Source: Oscillospiraceae bacterium (GTDB lineage Bacteria; Bacillota; Clostridia; Oscillospirales; Ruminococcaceae). From it: 11,147 nucleotides of DNA. The translations under genes were made by a program, and so were the position numbers. Of the stretch, positions 1 through 6,519 are shown one piece after another (position 1 is the stretch's first letter; the number at the start of each line of letters is the position of its first letter). The stretch covers positions 1 through 11,147 of the forward strand of contig JAISVP010000087.1 in NCBI GenBank assembly GCA_031271475.1, given 5' to 3'. The notes beneath the pieces are model-generated. The model searched no databases. It was not told where the DNA came from and saw only the letters and a list, made by a program, of their open reading frames with translations.

Positions 1-52
1 AATTTTGCTGAAAATGACACTTGCCAAAAGATATTGAACAGGCTCTAAGTAA

Positions 53-904
53 CTATTTCTTCTTTTTGCCTTTTTTCTTGGAAGAACTGCCGGAAGCATC
101 TTCTGACAGTGCTTCTGTCTGGGATGACGGCAACAGCCGCACCAATTTCTCTTCAATAAACTTTGGATTGTCGCCGTCCTGAATTGCCATAACACCTTCC
201 ATTATAACAATACGGCAGAGATATTCCTCATCATGACGCATTTTAAGTATGTTGGCAACAGGCTTTGCAAAGAAATTCGCTATAATAACCCCGTAGAATG
301 TAGTTATAAGTGCAACACCCATATTACCTGCAAGCAGACCCATATCACCGTCGCCCAAAGTCTTAAGCAGGTTAATGAGTCCGACAAGAGTTCCTATCAT
401 ACCGAAAGCCGGCGCATACTCAGACATTTTATTATAAAATCCCATATCCGAAACGTGCCTGTCAGTAAAATAGTCAAGCTCTGTTTCCAACAGTGCCTTA
501 ACCTTTTCAGGATCCACGGAGTCAACTACAAGCATCAGTGAATTTTTAAGAAACGTGTCGTCTGTCTCATTAAGTTTATCCTCAATCGCAAGCAAACCGT
601 TCATTCTTGCTTCTTTTGCAAAATTAACAATCTGACCAATATAATCCATAGCATTATACTTCCTCGGCAGAAGTGCAATTTTCATATGTTTCGGTACTTT
701 TGTGAATACCTTCGCCGGAAAGGAAACCATAAGAGCAGCGATTGTACCGCCGAAAACAATTGCAACAGAAGTGATATCCCAAAAGTTCAGAAGCTGCAAT
801 ACGTCAAACGACATAGCACCGGTCTCAAAATCAGTCTTTAGCGCAAGCGAACCTACAATAAGAACACTTCCTACCAACCATCCCAAAAGAGTCATAATAT
901 CCAT
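53..904 (-). CDS. motA: Flagellar motor stator protein MotA
   Basis: MotA and MotB form the membrane ion channel that drives rotation by pushing on FliG. The 283-residue protein has four hydrophobic helices at about 5-22, 45-62, 163-182 and 194-215. The cytoplasmic loop between helices two and three carries R100 and E108 in ARMNGLLAIE, spaced exactly as R90 and E98 of E. coli MotA, which pair with the charged FliG residues. The conserved prolines are P165 (YAPAFGMIGTLVG) and P215 (FFAKPVA). The C-terminus ends in a run of lysines (KKKGKKKK). The ATG at 904 has only a weak upstream site (GGGA, or AAAAGG farther off), preceded by a T-rich tract. The coupling ion cannot be judged without MotB, which should follow beyond the left edge. 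Confidence 0.97.
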   Translation of the reverse strand: MDIMTLLGWLVGSVLIVGSLALKTDFETGAMSFDVLQLLNFWDITSVAIVFGGTIAALMVSFPAKVFTKVPKHMKIALLPRKYNAMDYIGQIVNFAKEARMNGLLAIEDKLNETDDTFLKNSLMLVVDSVDPEKVKALLETELDYFTDRHVSDMGFYNKMSEYAPAFGMIGTLVGLINLLKTLGDGDMGLLAGNMGVALITTFYGVIIANFFAKPVANILKMRHDEEYLCRIVIMEGVMAIQDGDNPKFIEEKLVRLLPSSQTEALSEDASGSSSKKKGKKKK

Positions 905-971
905 AGTATTTATCCCATCCTTTTTAGTAAAAAATAAAAATAGCTTTTAATCCACACCCAGCCGCACAGCA

Positions 972-1154
972 CTACCGTACGCACCGCTGCCGGTAGTTCA
1001 CTATCATTTTAATAATGGTATCCATATCCTCCTTTACTATATACGTAGTTCCGTTTGTCAATTTTATTGTCGTATCGGGGTTTTCTGACATTATTTCTAT
1101 TGAGTCCGGATTTAACGCAAAACGCATATCATTAAGTTTTGTAAGCATTATCAT
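972..1154 (-). CDS. flbD: FlbD/SwrD-family small flagellar protein
   Basis: This 60-residue protein matches the FlbD family (SwrD in Bacillus subtilis, needed there for swarming motor power). The family pattern is visible along its whole length: LTKLND.RFALNPDSIE, then a variable turn, then TTIKLTNGTTYIVKEDMDTII and a basic end. It has no membrane segment or signal peptide. The ATG at 1154 follows GGAGG with a 7-base spacer. An in-frame ATG two codons on is possible but worse placed. It lies between flgE and motA, as in other Clostridia, and this neighbourhood fits a role linked to stator function, although the mechanism is not established. A 7-bp inverted repeat (971-977 with 991-997) covers its stop codon. 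Confidence 0.93.
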   Translation of the reverse strand: MIMLTKLNDMRFALNPDSIEIMSENPDTTIKLTNGTTYIVKEDMDTIIKMIVNYRQRCVR

Positions 1155-1238
1155 ACTGTATCCTCCGTATTTCCTAAGTTAGTAACTAAAAACTGTTAAC
1201 ATCCACAAAATTACCACTTTTTAACCACTAACATGCCC

Positions 1239-1272
1239 TTCTCCCCCTCTCATTAGTCAGAGAGGGGGAGAA
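1239..1272 (-). repeat. 13-bp perfect hairpin between flgE and flbD
   Basis: TTCTCCCCCTCTC at 1239-1251 is the exact reverse complement of 1260-1272, separated by the 8-base loop ATTAGTCA. It is the strongest hairpin in the window. It lies 51 bases after the flgE stop and 84 before the flbD start. On neither strand does a T-run follow, so it is unlikely to terminate transcription. It may block 3' exonucleases and stabilise the abundant hook message relative to flbD and motA, or be part of a dispersed palindromic element. The remainder of the 169-base spacer holds nothing I can support. Confidence 0.75.
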
Positions 1273-1323
1273 AACACATACCGTCATAGGTCAATCCCTA
1301 CAAACATATCAACCCGATAAATT

Positions 1324-3117
1324 TTATCTCTTCAGATTCAGTAATTCTTCAAGCATTGTGTCTGATACGGTGATAATCCTCGAATTCGCCTGAAATCCTC
1401 TTTGTGTAGTAATCATATCCGTAAACTCATGCGACAGGTCAACATTGGATGTTTCAAGCGCACCCGGAATTAACCCGCCGGATCCTTCTGTTCCCGGAAT
1501 ACCAACCCTTGGCGCTCCGGAGTTAGCGGACTCTGCAAAATAAGTGTTACCTACCTGTGAAAGACCGGCCGGGTTAGCAAACGTGGCTGTATCAATCCTG
1601 CCCAATTCAATTTCCCCGAGAATGCTGTGCATAGCATATATTACGCCGTCTTTAGTCAGGTTAATGGCAGTGAGGTCGTTTGCAGTCTGCGGCCCGCCTT
1701 CCGTACCGCCTTTAAGCGCAAAAATTGTCTGGCTTAAACCAACATCTCTTGAAGCCACACTTGGGGTGAGCTGTATTGTCTGTGCACCGGCACCATTACC
1801 CAGCCTGCTAGTAAACTCATCAGCAACAGTGTCCGGATCGTCTGCAATAATAGCATTGTTGGTTAAAAGTCTTGAAAGCGTCGGGAACTTAACGGTAATT
1901 GAATCCGATTCCGGCAAAGGCACACCGTTAAGTGCTCCGTCAAACCTCCTTAACATTACAGAACCTGATGATTTCATTTGATCGGGGGTAAGTTCCGCAT
2001 AGTAAACCGGTACCCCACCCGGCACCGTTATACTGAGTTTATATACGTTATTGGCAGGATCGGTCGCTGACGCACCGTAGTTAAAGAGTATAGTTGCGTC
2101 ATCAATAGTTTCAACCGCTCCGGTTGTATCATCATAACCTGCAACTCCGTCTAAAAACCTGTCTCCCGTACTCGCAACAGAAAAGAAATTCGCATAATCC
2201 GCATTTCCGGGATCAGCGTCTGCCTGAATTACGCCTGTACCGATATCAACACCAAAATTACCGCGTACCAGCTGAGCGCCTGTAAGTGAAACGTGTATAG
2301 CCGGCGCCGCCGGATCTGTTTGAAGCAGAAACGGGTCATTTTCAAATGAAAGCACATACTCGCCGCCCGGAAGATCCGCACCGTTATTTCCCGCACGGAT
2401 TGCCGAGTTAATTTTGGTATTAAGATCGTCAATATCCGCAAATTCCGCCGTTGCTGAGAATTGAATCGTTACGGAATCCGATGCAACAACCGCACGCACG
2501 TCCTGTCCGATCGGAAGATCCGTAACAGAAGTAAACGCAAACGGAATGTTCGCAAGTTTTGTGCTGTTTGTGGATTCCAAAGTTATTAAGTTTTCATCAA
2601 TTGAGTCCGAGAACGATGCACCCTGTGCATTCAAATACGGAAGATCAATTCTGATAATATGCGAACCGGGAAGCTGAGTTCCCACCGGTCCCCTGCCTGT
2701 CGGGGTTCCGAGAACGAAGTTACCGTTCATATCTACAAGGTTGCCTTCTCCGTCAAAGTCAAGCATACCTGCCTTAGTATAAAAAATATTCCCGTCACGG
2801 TCCTGTACCTGGAAGTATCCCTCGCCGCCGATTGAACAGTCCAGACCAAACCCTGTCATAGACATAATGGACTGGGAATGGTTAACGTCAATACTGGAAA
2901 CCTGCGTACCGTAACCGACTTCACGCGGATTTGTACCGCCTCTGAACGGCGTTGCGCCTGACGCACCGTTCTGTGTCTGATAGTACACATCACGGAAAGT
3001 TGCTCTGCCTGTCTTATACCCGTATGTGCTTACGTTTGAAATATTATTACCTATAACATCCATTTTTACCTGATGCGTTGTCATACCTGCAACGCCTGAA
3101 TATAATGACCTTACCAT
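1324..3117 (-). CDS. flgE: Flagellar hook protein FlgE, large form
   Basis: FlgE polymerises into the hook, the flexible joint between basal body and filament. Both axial-protein ends are present. The N-terminus is MVRSLYSGVAGM followed by MDVIGNNISNVSTYGYK (19-35). The C-terminus contains DGVIYAMHS, GRIDTATFANPAGLSQVGNTYF, GALETSNVDLSHEFTDMI and QRGFQANSRIITVSDTMLEELLNLK, the conserved pairing helix. At 597 residues it is much longer than the roughly 260-400 of many FlgE proteins. The extra length is a variable surface region at about 160-480. The only cysteine is C94. The ATG at 3117 is chosen because GAGGAG stands 9 bases upstream and the family N-terminus begins there. The frame extends to a TTG at 3192, but that adds a non-conserved stretch with no ribosome site. 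Confidence 0.96.
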   Translation of the reverse strand: MVRSLYSGVAGMTTHQVKMDVIGNNISNVSTYGYKTGRATFRDVYYQTQNGASGATPFRGGTNPREVGYGTQVSSIDVNHSQSIMSMTGFGLDCSIGGEGYFQVQDRDGNIFYTKAGMLDFDGEGNLVDMNGNFVLGTPTGRGPVGTQLPGSHIIRIDLPYLNAQGASFSDSIDENLITLESTNSTKLANIPFAFTSVTDLPIGQDVRAVVASDSVTIQFSATAEFADIDDLNTKINSAIRAGNNGADLPGGEYVLSFENDPFLLQTDPAAPAIHVSLTGAQLVRGNFGVDIGTGVIQADADPGNADYANFFSVASTGDRFLDGVAGYDDTTGAVETIDDATILFNYGASATDPANNVYKLSITVPGGVPVYYAELTPDQMKSSGSVMLRRFDGALNGVPLPESDSITVKFPTLSRLLTNNAIIADDPDTVADEFTSRLGNGAGAQTIQLTPSVASRDVGLSQTIFALKGGTEGGPQTANDLTAINLTKDGVIYAMHSILGEIELGRIDTATFANPAGLSQVGNTYFAESANSGAPRVGIPGTEGSGGLIPGALETSNVDLSHEFTDMITTQRGFQANSRIITVSDTMLEELLNLKR

Positions 3118-3181
3118 AAATCTAATCTCCTCTTTATTTAAGTTTTTATTAAGGAAGATTTTTAAACAGTACGAAGTCTTT

Positions 3182-3285
3182 CTGTCATTCAAGACTTCAA
3201 AGCCCCCTGAAGCTGACAGTCAATTTATGCTCCTGAACGCCGTAGCAAAGCAACGGTGCCCGATGCGTTTCTTGCGAAACAGCAT
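3182..3285 (-). repeat. Three inverted repeats in the 201-base spacer before flgE
   Basis: The spacer (3118-3318) has no gene. It contains three structures. The first, 3263-3285, is ATGC plus GTTTC paired across a TTGC loop, with one bulged A. The second, 3240-3256, is CCGTAGC/GCAACGG with one mismatch and a 3-base loop. The third, 3182-3219, has outer CTGTCA/TGACAG arms with a nested CTTCA/TGAAG. It looks more GC-rich than the other spacers. It could be a structured leader for flgE or a dispersed intergenic repeat; sequence alone does not decide. Confidence 0.5.
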
Positions 3286-3318
3286 AACGTATTAACTGCA
3301 AACTAAGAAACGGTCCGG

Positions 3319-3696
3319 CTATATTATTACTGTTCCGTCAATGTTTGTAAAAACATTGCCTCTTAAATCTTCATTCGTCACTGCAGTAATCACAGTGTTG
3401 TTCCTGATATTTACTATAAACGCAGTCGAATCAATCAAAATCAGCGGTTCCGACAGTCCTTTGTCTTCAGCCAATTTTATACCGTCGTCAAGCCGTTCAA
3501 GACTCCCTTCCGATACATCAACTCCCCGTTCAAGCACTCTGTTTACCGCATGTTTTGAAAAATTAACTTCACAGCTGTCCAACAGAATTTTCATAAAATC
3601 CGCATTAGGCTGTGCCGTACTCTGTTTGGGTTTTACATGGACTGTTGGTGTCCCTGTAACAATCGGCGTAAATTTATTAAAATTCATATTATTCAT
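3319..3696 (-). CDS. TIGR02530-type flagellar operon protein, function not established
   Basis: This 125-residue protein matches from memory the small 'flagellar operon protein' family found between flgD and flgE in many Firmicutes. The N-terminal 35 residues are polar and probably flexible. The conserved part starts with FSKHAVNRVLERGVDVSEG (about 46-64). Then come an acidic helix ending in AEDKGLSEPLILIDSTAFIV and the C-terminal segment NTVITAVTNEDLRGNVFTNIDGTVII, which is the most diagnostic part of the family. There is no signal peptide or membrane helix, so it is probably cytoplasmic or exported through the flagellar gate. The ATG at 3696 has AAGGAGG six bases upstream. Its fixed place beside the hook genes suggests a role in hook assembly; that is inference only. 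Confidence 0.88.
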   Translation of the reverse strand: MNNMNFNKFTPIVTGTPTVHVKPKQSTAQPNADFMKILLDSCEVNFSKHAVNRVLERGVDVSEGSLERLDDGIKLAEDKGLSEPLILIDSTAFIVNIRNNTVITAVTNEDLRGNVFTNIDGTVII

Positions 3697-3737
3697 GTCC
3701 TGCCTCCTTGCAATCTGCTTTGAAAATAAAGTTACTG

Positions 3738-4418
3738 TTATTCGCTAAACAGCGTCGTCAACTCGGTGAGTTTGAATTCTTTACCGTTGATTTTGAATAT
3801 ATACTCGCCGTCTTTCTGTGTAACTTCTGTTACTACCCCGTGTTCAATCGCTACCGTACGGCCGTCTTCGTCCTTACGTCTTGCTTCAACAACCTTATTC
3901 AGGTAAGACATTGCAAGATTTGACATTGTCGCATCCTGTACGGATTTTTCAGCAGCCTTGTCAACCGCATTGCCGTCATGGACAAGCATAATTTCCTTAA
4001 GATCAAATTGCTTGCCGTTCACACTAAAGGTATACTCTCCGTCAACCAATGAAATTTCACTGACTATACCGCGTTCCGTACTGACTTTACCGCCTAATTC
4101 ACTCTTAGCCGCCGTAACTTCCTGTCCCATATAAGACATAACATAATTTGCTTTGGAGTAATACTGTATTTCTTCCATAGCCTTCATGCTTGCTATCTGG
4201 GCTAACTGCGTAAGATACTGTGTATCGTCCACGGGATTCATAAAGTCCTGATTTTGCAGCTGCATAAGCATAAGGTCAAAAAAGTCCTCAAACTTAATAC
4301 CGGTCTCAACATCATTTTCAATAACCGCATTATACGTTGCGTCAACTTTTGGACCCGTATTCACACCCTTACTGTTACGGTATCCCTCATAAGTGTTATT
4401 AACGCTTTCTGTTCCCAC
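3738..4418 (-). CDS. flgD: Flagellar hook-capping protein FlgD
   Basis: FlgD caps the growing hook so that exported FlgE subunits polymerise, and is discarded when the hook is complete. The N-terminal part carries the family core: FEDFFDLMLMQLQNQDFMNP at about 43-62, then DDTQYLTQLAQIASM, close to the classic QLQNQDPLNP...QLAQFSSLEQ pattern. The C-terminal half holds two copies of one module of about 55 residues, at 92-146 and 168-223. Both have MSY, then G(I/V)V(S/T)E(I/V), DGEYxF, and NGK(Q/E)F. As I recall, Bacillus FlgD (about 140 residues) has one such module, which makes this protein (226 residues) longer. The start is GTG at 4418 with AAAGGAGG and an 8-base spacer. It follows fliK by 35 bases and precedes the TIGR02530-type gene by 41. 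Confidence 0.95.
   Translation of the reverse strand: MGTESVNNTYEGYRNSKGVNTGPKVDATYNAVIENDVETGIKFEDFFDLMLMQLQNQDFMNPVDDTQYLTQLAQIASMKAMEEIQYYSKANYVMSYMGQEVTAAKSELGGKVSTERGIVSEISLVDGEYTFSVNGKQFDLKEIMLVHDGNAVDKAAEKSVQDATMSNLAMSYLNKVVEARRKDEDGRTVAIEHGVVTEVTQKDGEYIFKINGKEFKLTELTTLFSE
3750..4145 (-). repeat. Internal duplication of the FlgD C-terminal module
   Basis: Codons for residues 92-146 (3981-4145) and 168-223 (3750-3917) encode two copies of one module. Shared positions include MSY, V(T/E)A, G(I/V)V(S/T)E, DGEYxF and NGKxFxL. Alignment needs a single one-residue gap. The DNA copies have diverged, so this is an old duplication. Confidence 0.8.
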
Positions 4419-4453
4419 CGTTCTTTCCTCCTTTCTTAACTCATTACGTTTGC

Positions 4454-6409
4454 CTATACATACGCATTCAGCAACGATTCGGGCTGTGTCATCATCACTT
4501 CGGCGCCGTCAGCATTTGCAGGTTCGTCATTTAAAACATAATCCGCACTGTGTGTGCCGCTGTGATTTCCGTCACGTCCTTTACCCGCGCCGAAACCGTC
4601 AAACGGTTTGTACATACTGCCGTGATTGAAATGCTCAAAATCACCCGCCGGTTTTTCCACAGTTACCTGAACTGCGTCTGTTCTGCCAAACTGCAGCGCT
4701 TCCTGTAGCTGTCCAAGCCGTTCATTCAAAACTTTAGCCGTTTCCGGATTAAGGGCAGTCATAGTAACCGCAAGTCCGTCTGCATTCTTAACAAGTTTCA
4801 CTGTAACTTTGCCCAAGCCTTCCGGCGATAATGACAATGTAAACTCCGTTTTTCCCATTCCCATTTGTTTTGTCATCAGATCCGCAGTCTGAGAAACAAT
4901 CTCATCCTTCATGAAAACTTCAGAACTTATATCACGTCCGGCCATATCCGCACGGGATATAAAACTTGCATTCTTTTGCAATTGCTCCAAGCTGCTCAAT
5001 TTTGACTCGGAATCTGTGCTGTCTTCGGTTTTAATTTCCTTTTTCACCGGAACGTCAGCAGATTTTTCAGAGAAACTTTCTTTTTCACCGGTATGCGTCC
5101 CGAATTCATTCATGCGTTCGTTTCCGGGCATCTGAGCATTCTCAGAATCGGTTATCTCAGCGTTATGCAATTCCGTGTTCACTGAATTCCCCATATTTTT
5201 AACAGGTTTCACACTTTCCATGCTTTCCGAACCGGACTTTTTATTTTGAGACATTACCGCCGCTTCCAATTCCGGAAGTACAGTCTGTCTCGCCTCAACC
5301 TCAACGGCACTGTGCGTTTCATCCGTTAAACTTGATTTAAGAATATCAATCTCCTCAGATTTCAGCATTCTGACCGCCGGTAATCCCATCGGCGTTATGC
5401 CCGGATCTTCACTTTCCGCAATAGACATTTCATCCGTATGAACAGGACTTTGATGTTCTTTTACCGAATTCTGCATATACACAAAATCCGGATTCGCAGC
5501 ATTGATGTCCGCCGCACTCACTTCCGGTTCCGTATAGCCGCCAGCCCCACTGGCTTCACTCACGGAATTCTGCACGAAATGTTCCGAACTTTCAACTACG
5601 CTCACGGAATGCACCGAACTGCCGGTTTCACTTACGGAATGCACCGAACTGCCGGTTTTAGCAAACGGTTCCCGCACAGAAAATACCGGTCTGTCAGTCA
5701 TTTCATCTGACGGTGTCTGTGCGTATACTGACTGTGCAAGTACATCCTGATCCTCGGAAGAACCCAATTTAACTTCGGGCATTACCACGGGAAACAGTTC
5801 ACTTTCCTGCACAGAAACGTCAATATTTCCAAAGCTTTCGGCATCCCGAACAATTCCCGGATTACCTAATTCAACATCCGCTTCTGTAACATACTGCGGT
5901 GTAGACTCCGTTTGCTGCTCCAAAATCTGCATATCACCGGAATTGATATAAATGTTCCTTATCTTCCCGGCGGCTGCCTCAATGATCGGAAACAAATCTC
6001 CTGCCGCATTCTGTGTGCCAAGCTGATTTTCAAACAATGCCGCAATATCAGCAGAAGCCCAGCCTGCCGCCGACAACTGTTCAGCCATCTCTTCACAGAT
6101 TTCCTTAACGGATTTCTTCTTACCGTCAATTCCGTCAAATAAAGTAAATCCGTTTTCGTCCGCAAACAAGGCTCTGAAACCGTCCTCCGGCATTACCTTA
6201 CCGCCTGACAGCCACATATCAGCCAGCGAAACTGACTCCCCGGAAAAGCCGCTCACATTAACATCCGCAGTATACAAACTGTTGGTTAATTGCGTAATTA
6301 ATGCTAAAAAATCATTACCCGAAGCATTTGCCTGATTCTCATCTGCCGCAAAACTCTGATTCATAACCGGTGCAATTACCGCATCCGACATAGTATTTTG
6401 TACTGTCAC
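4454..6409 (-). CDS. fliK: Flagellar hook-length control protein FliK
   Basis: FliK is secreted while the hook grows and acts as a molecular ruler; its C-terminal domain then switches the export gate from hook to filament substrates. From the chosen start it is 651 residues. A long serine- and glutamate-rich, probably disordered ruler region runs to about residue 490. A Flg_hook domain (about 505-590) follows and contains LSPEGLGKV at 527-535, the hallmark of the export-switch domain. A short low-complexity tail ends the protein. Two 10-residue repeats (GSSVHSVSET-type) lie at 253-272. The start is uncertain. The frame opens with a GTG at 6421 that lies inside the AAAGGAGGTG ribosome site, so it is unlikely. 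The GTG at 6409, 11 bases after AGGAGG, is preferred, and an ATG at 6391 is possible. The upstream spacer is strongly structured. Confidence 0.93.
   Translation of the reverse strand: MTVQNTMSDAVIAPVMNQSFAADENQANASGNDFLALITQLTNSLYTADVNVSGFSGESVSLADMWLSGGKVMPEDGFRALFADENGFTLFDGIDGKKKSVKEICEEMAEQLSAAGWASADIAALFENQLGTQNAAGDLFPIIEAAAGKIRNIYINSGDMQILEQQTESTPQYVTEADVELGNPGIVRDAESFGNIDVSVQESELFPVVMPEVKLGSSEDQDVLAQSVYAQTPSDEMTDRPVFSVREPFAKTGSSVHSVSETGSSVHSVSVVESSEHFVQNSVSEASGAGGYTEPEVSAADINAANPDFVYMQNSVKEHQSPVHTDEMSIAESEDPGITPMGLPAVRMLKSEEIDILKSSLTDETHSAVEVEARQTVLPELEAAVMSQNKKSGSESMESVKPVKNMGNSVNTELHNAEITDSENAQMPGNERMNEFGTHTGEKESFSEKSADVPVKKEIKTEDSTDSESKLSSLEQLQKNASFISRADMAGRDISSEVFMKDEIVSQTADLMTKQMGMGKTEFTLSLSPEGLGKVTVKLVKNADGLAVTMTALNPETAKVLNERLGQLQEALQFGRTDAVQVTVEKPAGDFEHFNHGSMYKPFDGFGAGKGRDGNHSGTHSADYVLNDEPANADGAEVMMTQPESLLNAYV
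5601..5660 (-). repeat. 30-bp tandem repeat, two near-identical copies inside fliK
   Basis: Bases 5601-5630 and 5631-5660 differ at only two of 30 positions. The period is exactly ten codons, so the frame is kept and the protein repeats GSSVHSVS. A degenerate third copy is recognisable just downstream in the gene (around 5557-5600), and the motif QNSVxE recurs twice in the protein beyond that. It lies in the ruler region, outside the export-switch domain. Confidence 0.9.
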
Positions 6410-6421
6410 TGTCTTTCTCAC

Positions 6422-6429
6422 CTCCTTTC
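6422..6429 (-). promoter_or_regulatory. fliK ribosome binding site that decides the start
   Basis: The minus strand reads AAAGGAGGTG, whose last bases are the GTG at 6421. That GTG overlaps the site and can hardly be used. The next in-frame start, GTG at 6409, lies 11 bases after AGGAGG, and the first ATG (6391) is too far away. This is why fliK is placed at 6409. Confidence 0.55.
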
Positions 6430-6431
6430 AC

Positions 6432-6449
6432 GGTTCTTTTCAAAGAACC
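6432..6449 (-). repeat. Short hairpin directly before the fliK ribosome site
   Basis: GGTTCTT and AAGAACC pair perfectly around a 4-base loop (one more pair is possible). On the minus strand it follows the larger 6450-6508 hairpin without a gap and ends only a few bases before the AAAGGAGGTG of fliK. The two stems stacked ahead of the ribosome site could shield or expose it. No U-tract follows. Confidence 0.6.
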
Positions 6450-6508
6450 TGTTTAGTACCTCCTTTGATTACAGGCAGAATTTACCTGATTAAACAAGGT
6501 ACTAAACA
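6450..6508 (-). repeat. Long inverted repeat (hairpin) in the fliJ-fliK spacer
   Basis: Bases 6450-6461 and 6497-6508 form a perfect 12-bp inverted repeat (TGTTTAGTACCT and its complement). The stem continues inward past a 2-by-2 internal loop with six more pairs (6464-6469 with 6489-6494, one G-U), a 2-base bulge and four pairs (6472-6475 with 6485-6488), leaving a 9-base loop. It starts 12 bases after the fliJ stop. The 3' arm on the minus strand includes an AAAGGAGGT with no usable start codon behind it. There is no U-tract, so it is not an intrinsic terminator. Confidence 0.7.
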
Positions 6509-6519
6509 AATTCTCAGAT

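Noticed and set aside
1..52. Start of motB at the left edge
   Set aside because: A GTG occurs on the minus strand, but without a ribosome site or MotB-like residues, so motB cannot be claimed from this window.
971..997. 7-bp inverted repeat over the flbD stop as a terminator
   Set aside because: The stem has a 13-base loop and no T-run directly after it. The T-rich tract is about 25 bases farther on, just before motA.
1239..1272. Intrinsic terminator after flgE
   Set aside because: The stem is perfect but no T-run follows on either strand, and flbD and motA follow in the same direction.
1283..1312. Possible promoter on the minus strand before flbD (TTGATA, 18-base spacer, TATGAC)
   Set aside because: The -10 match is only 4 of 6 and the spacer is long. 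In AT-rich DNA this is expected by chance, so I do not list it as a feature.
1544..1981. 145-codon plus-strand frame opposite flgE
   Set aside because: Antisense shadow of the conserved hook protein with no family resemblance.
2836..2838. FlgE cysteine C94 as part of a spirochete-like covalent hook cross-link
   Set aside because: It lies near the conserved N-terminal region and not in a recognisable cross-link motif, so a single cysteine is not evidence.
3118..3192. Upstream extension of flgE to a TTG at 3192
   Set aside because: The added 25 residues are not part of the family, the TTG has no ribosome site, and the ATG at 3117 has GAGGAG and the conserved N-terminus.
6410..6421. fliK start at the GTG at 6421
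   Set aside because: This GTG is part of the ribosome binding site itself, leaving no spacing.
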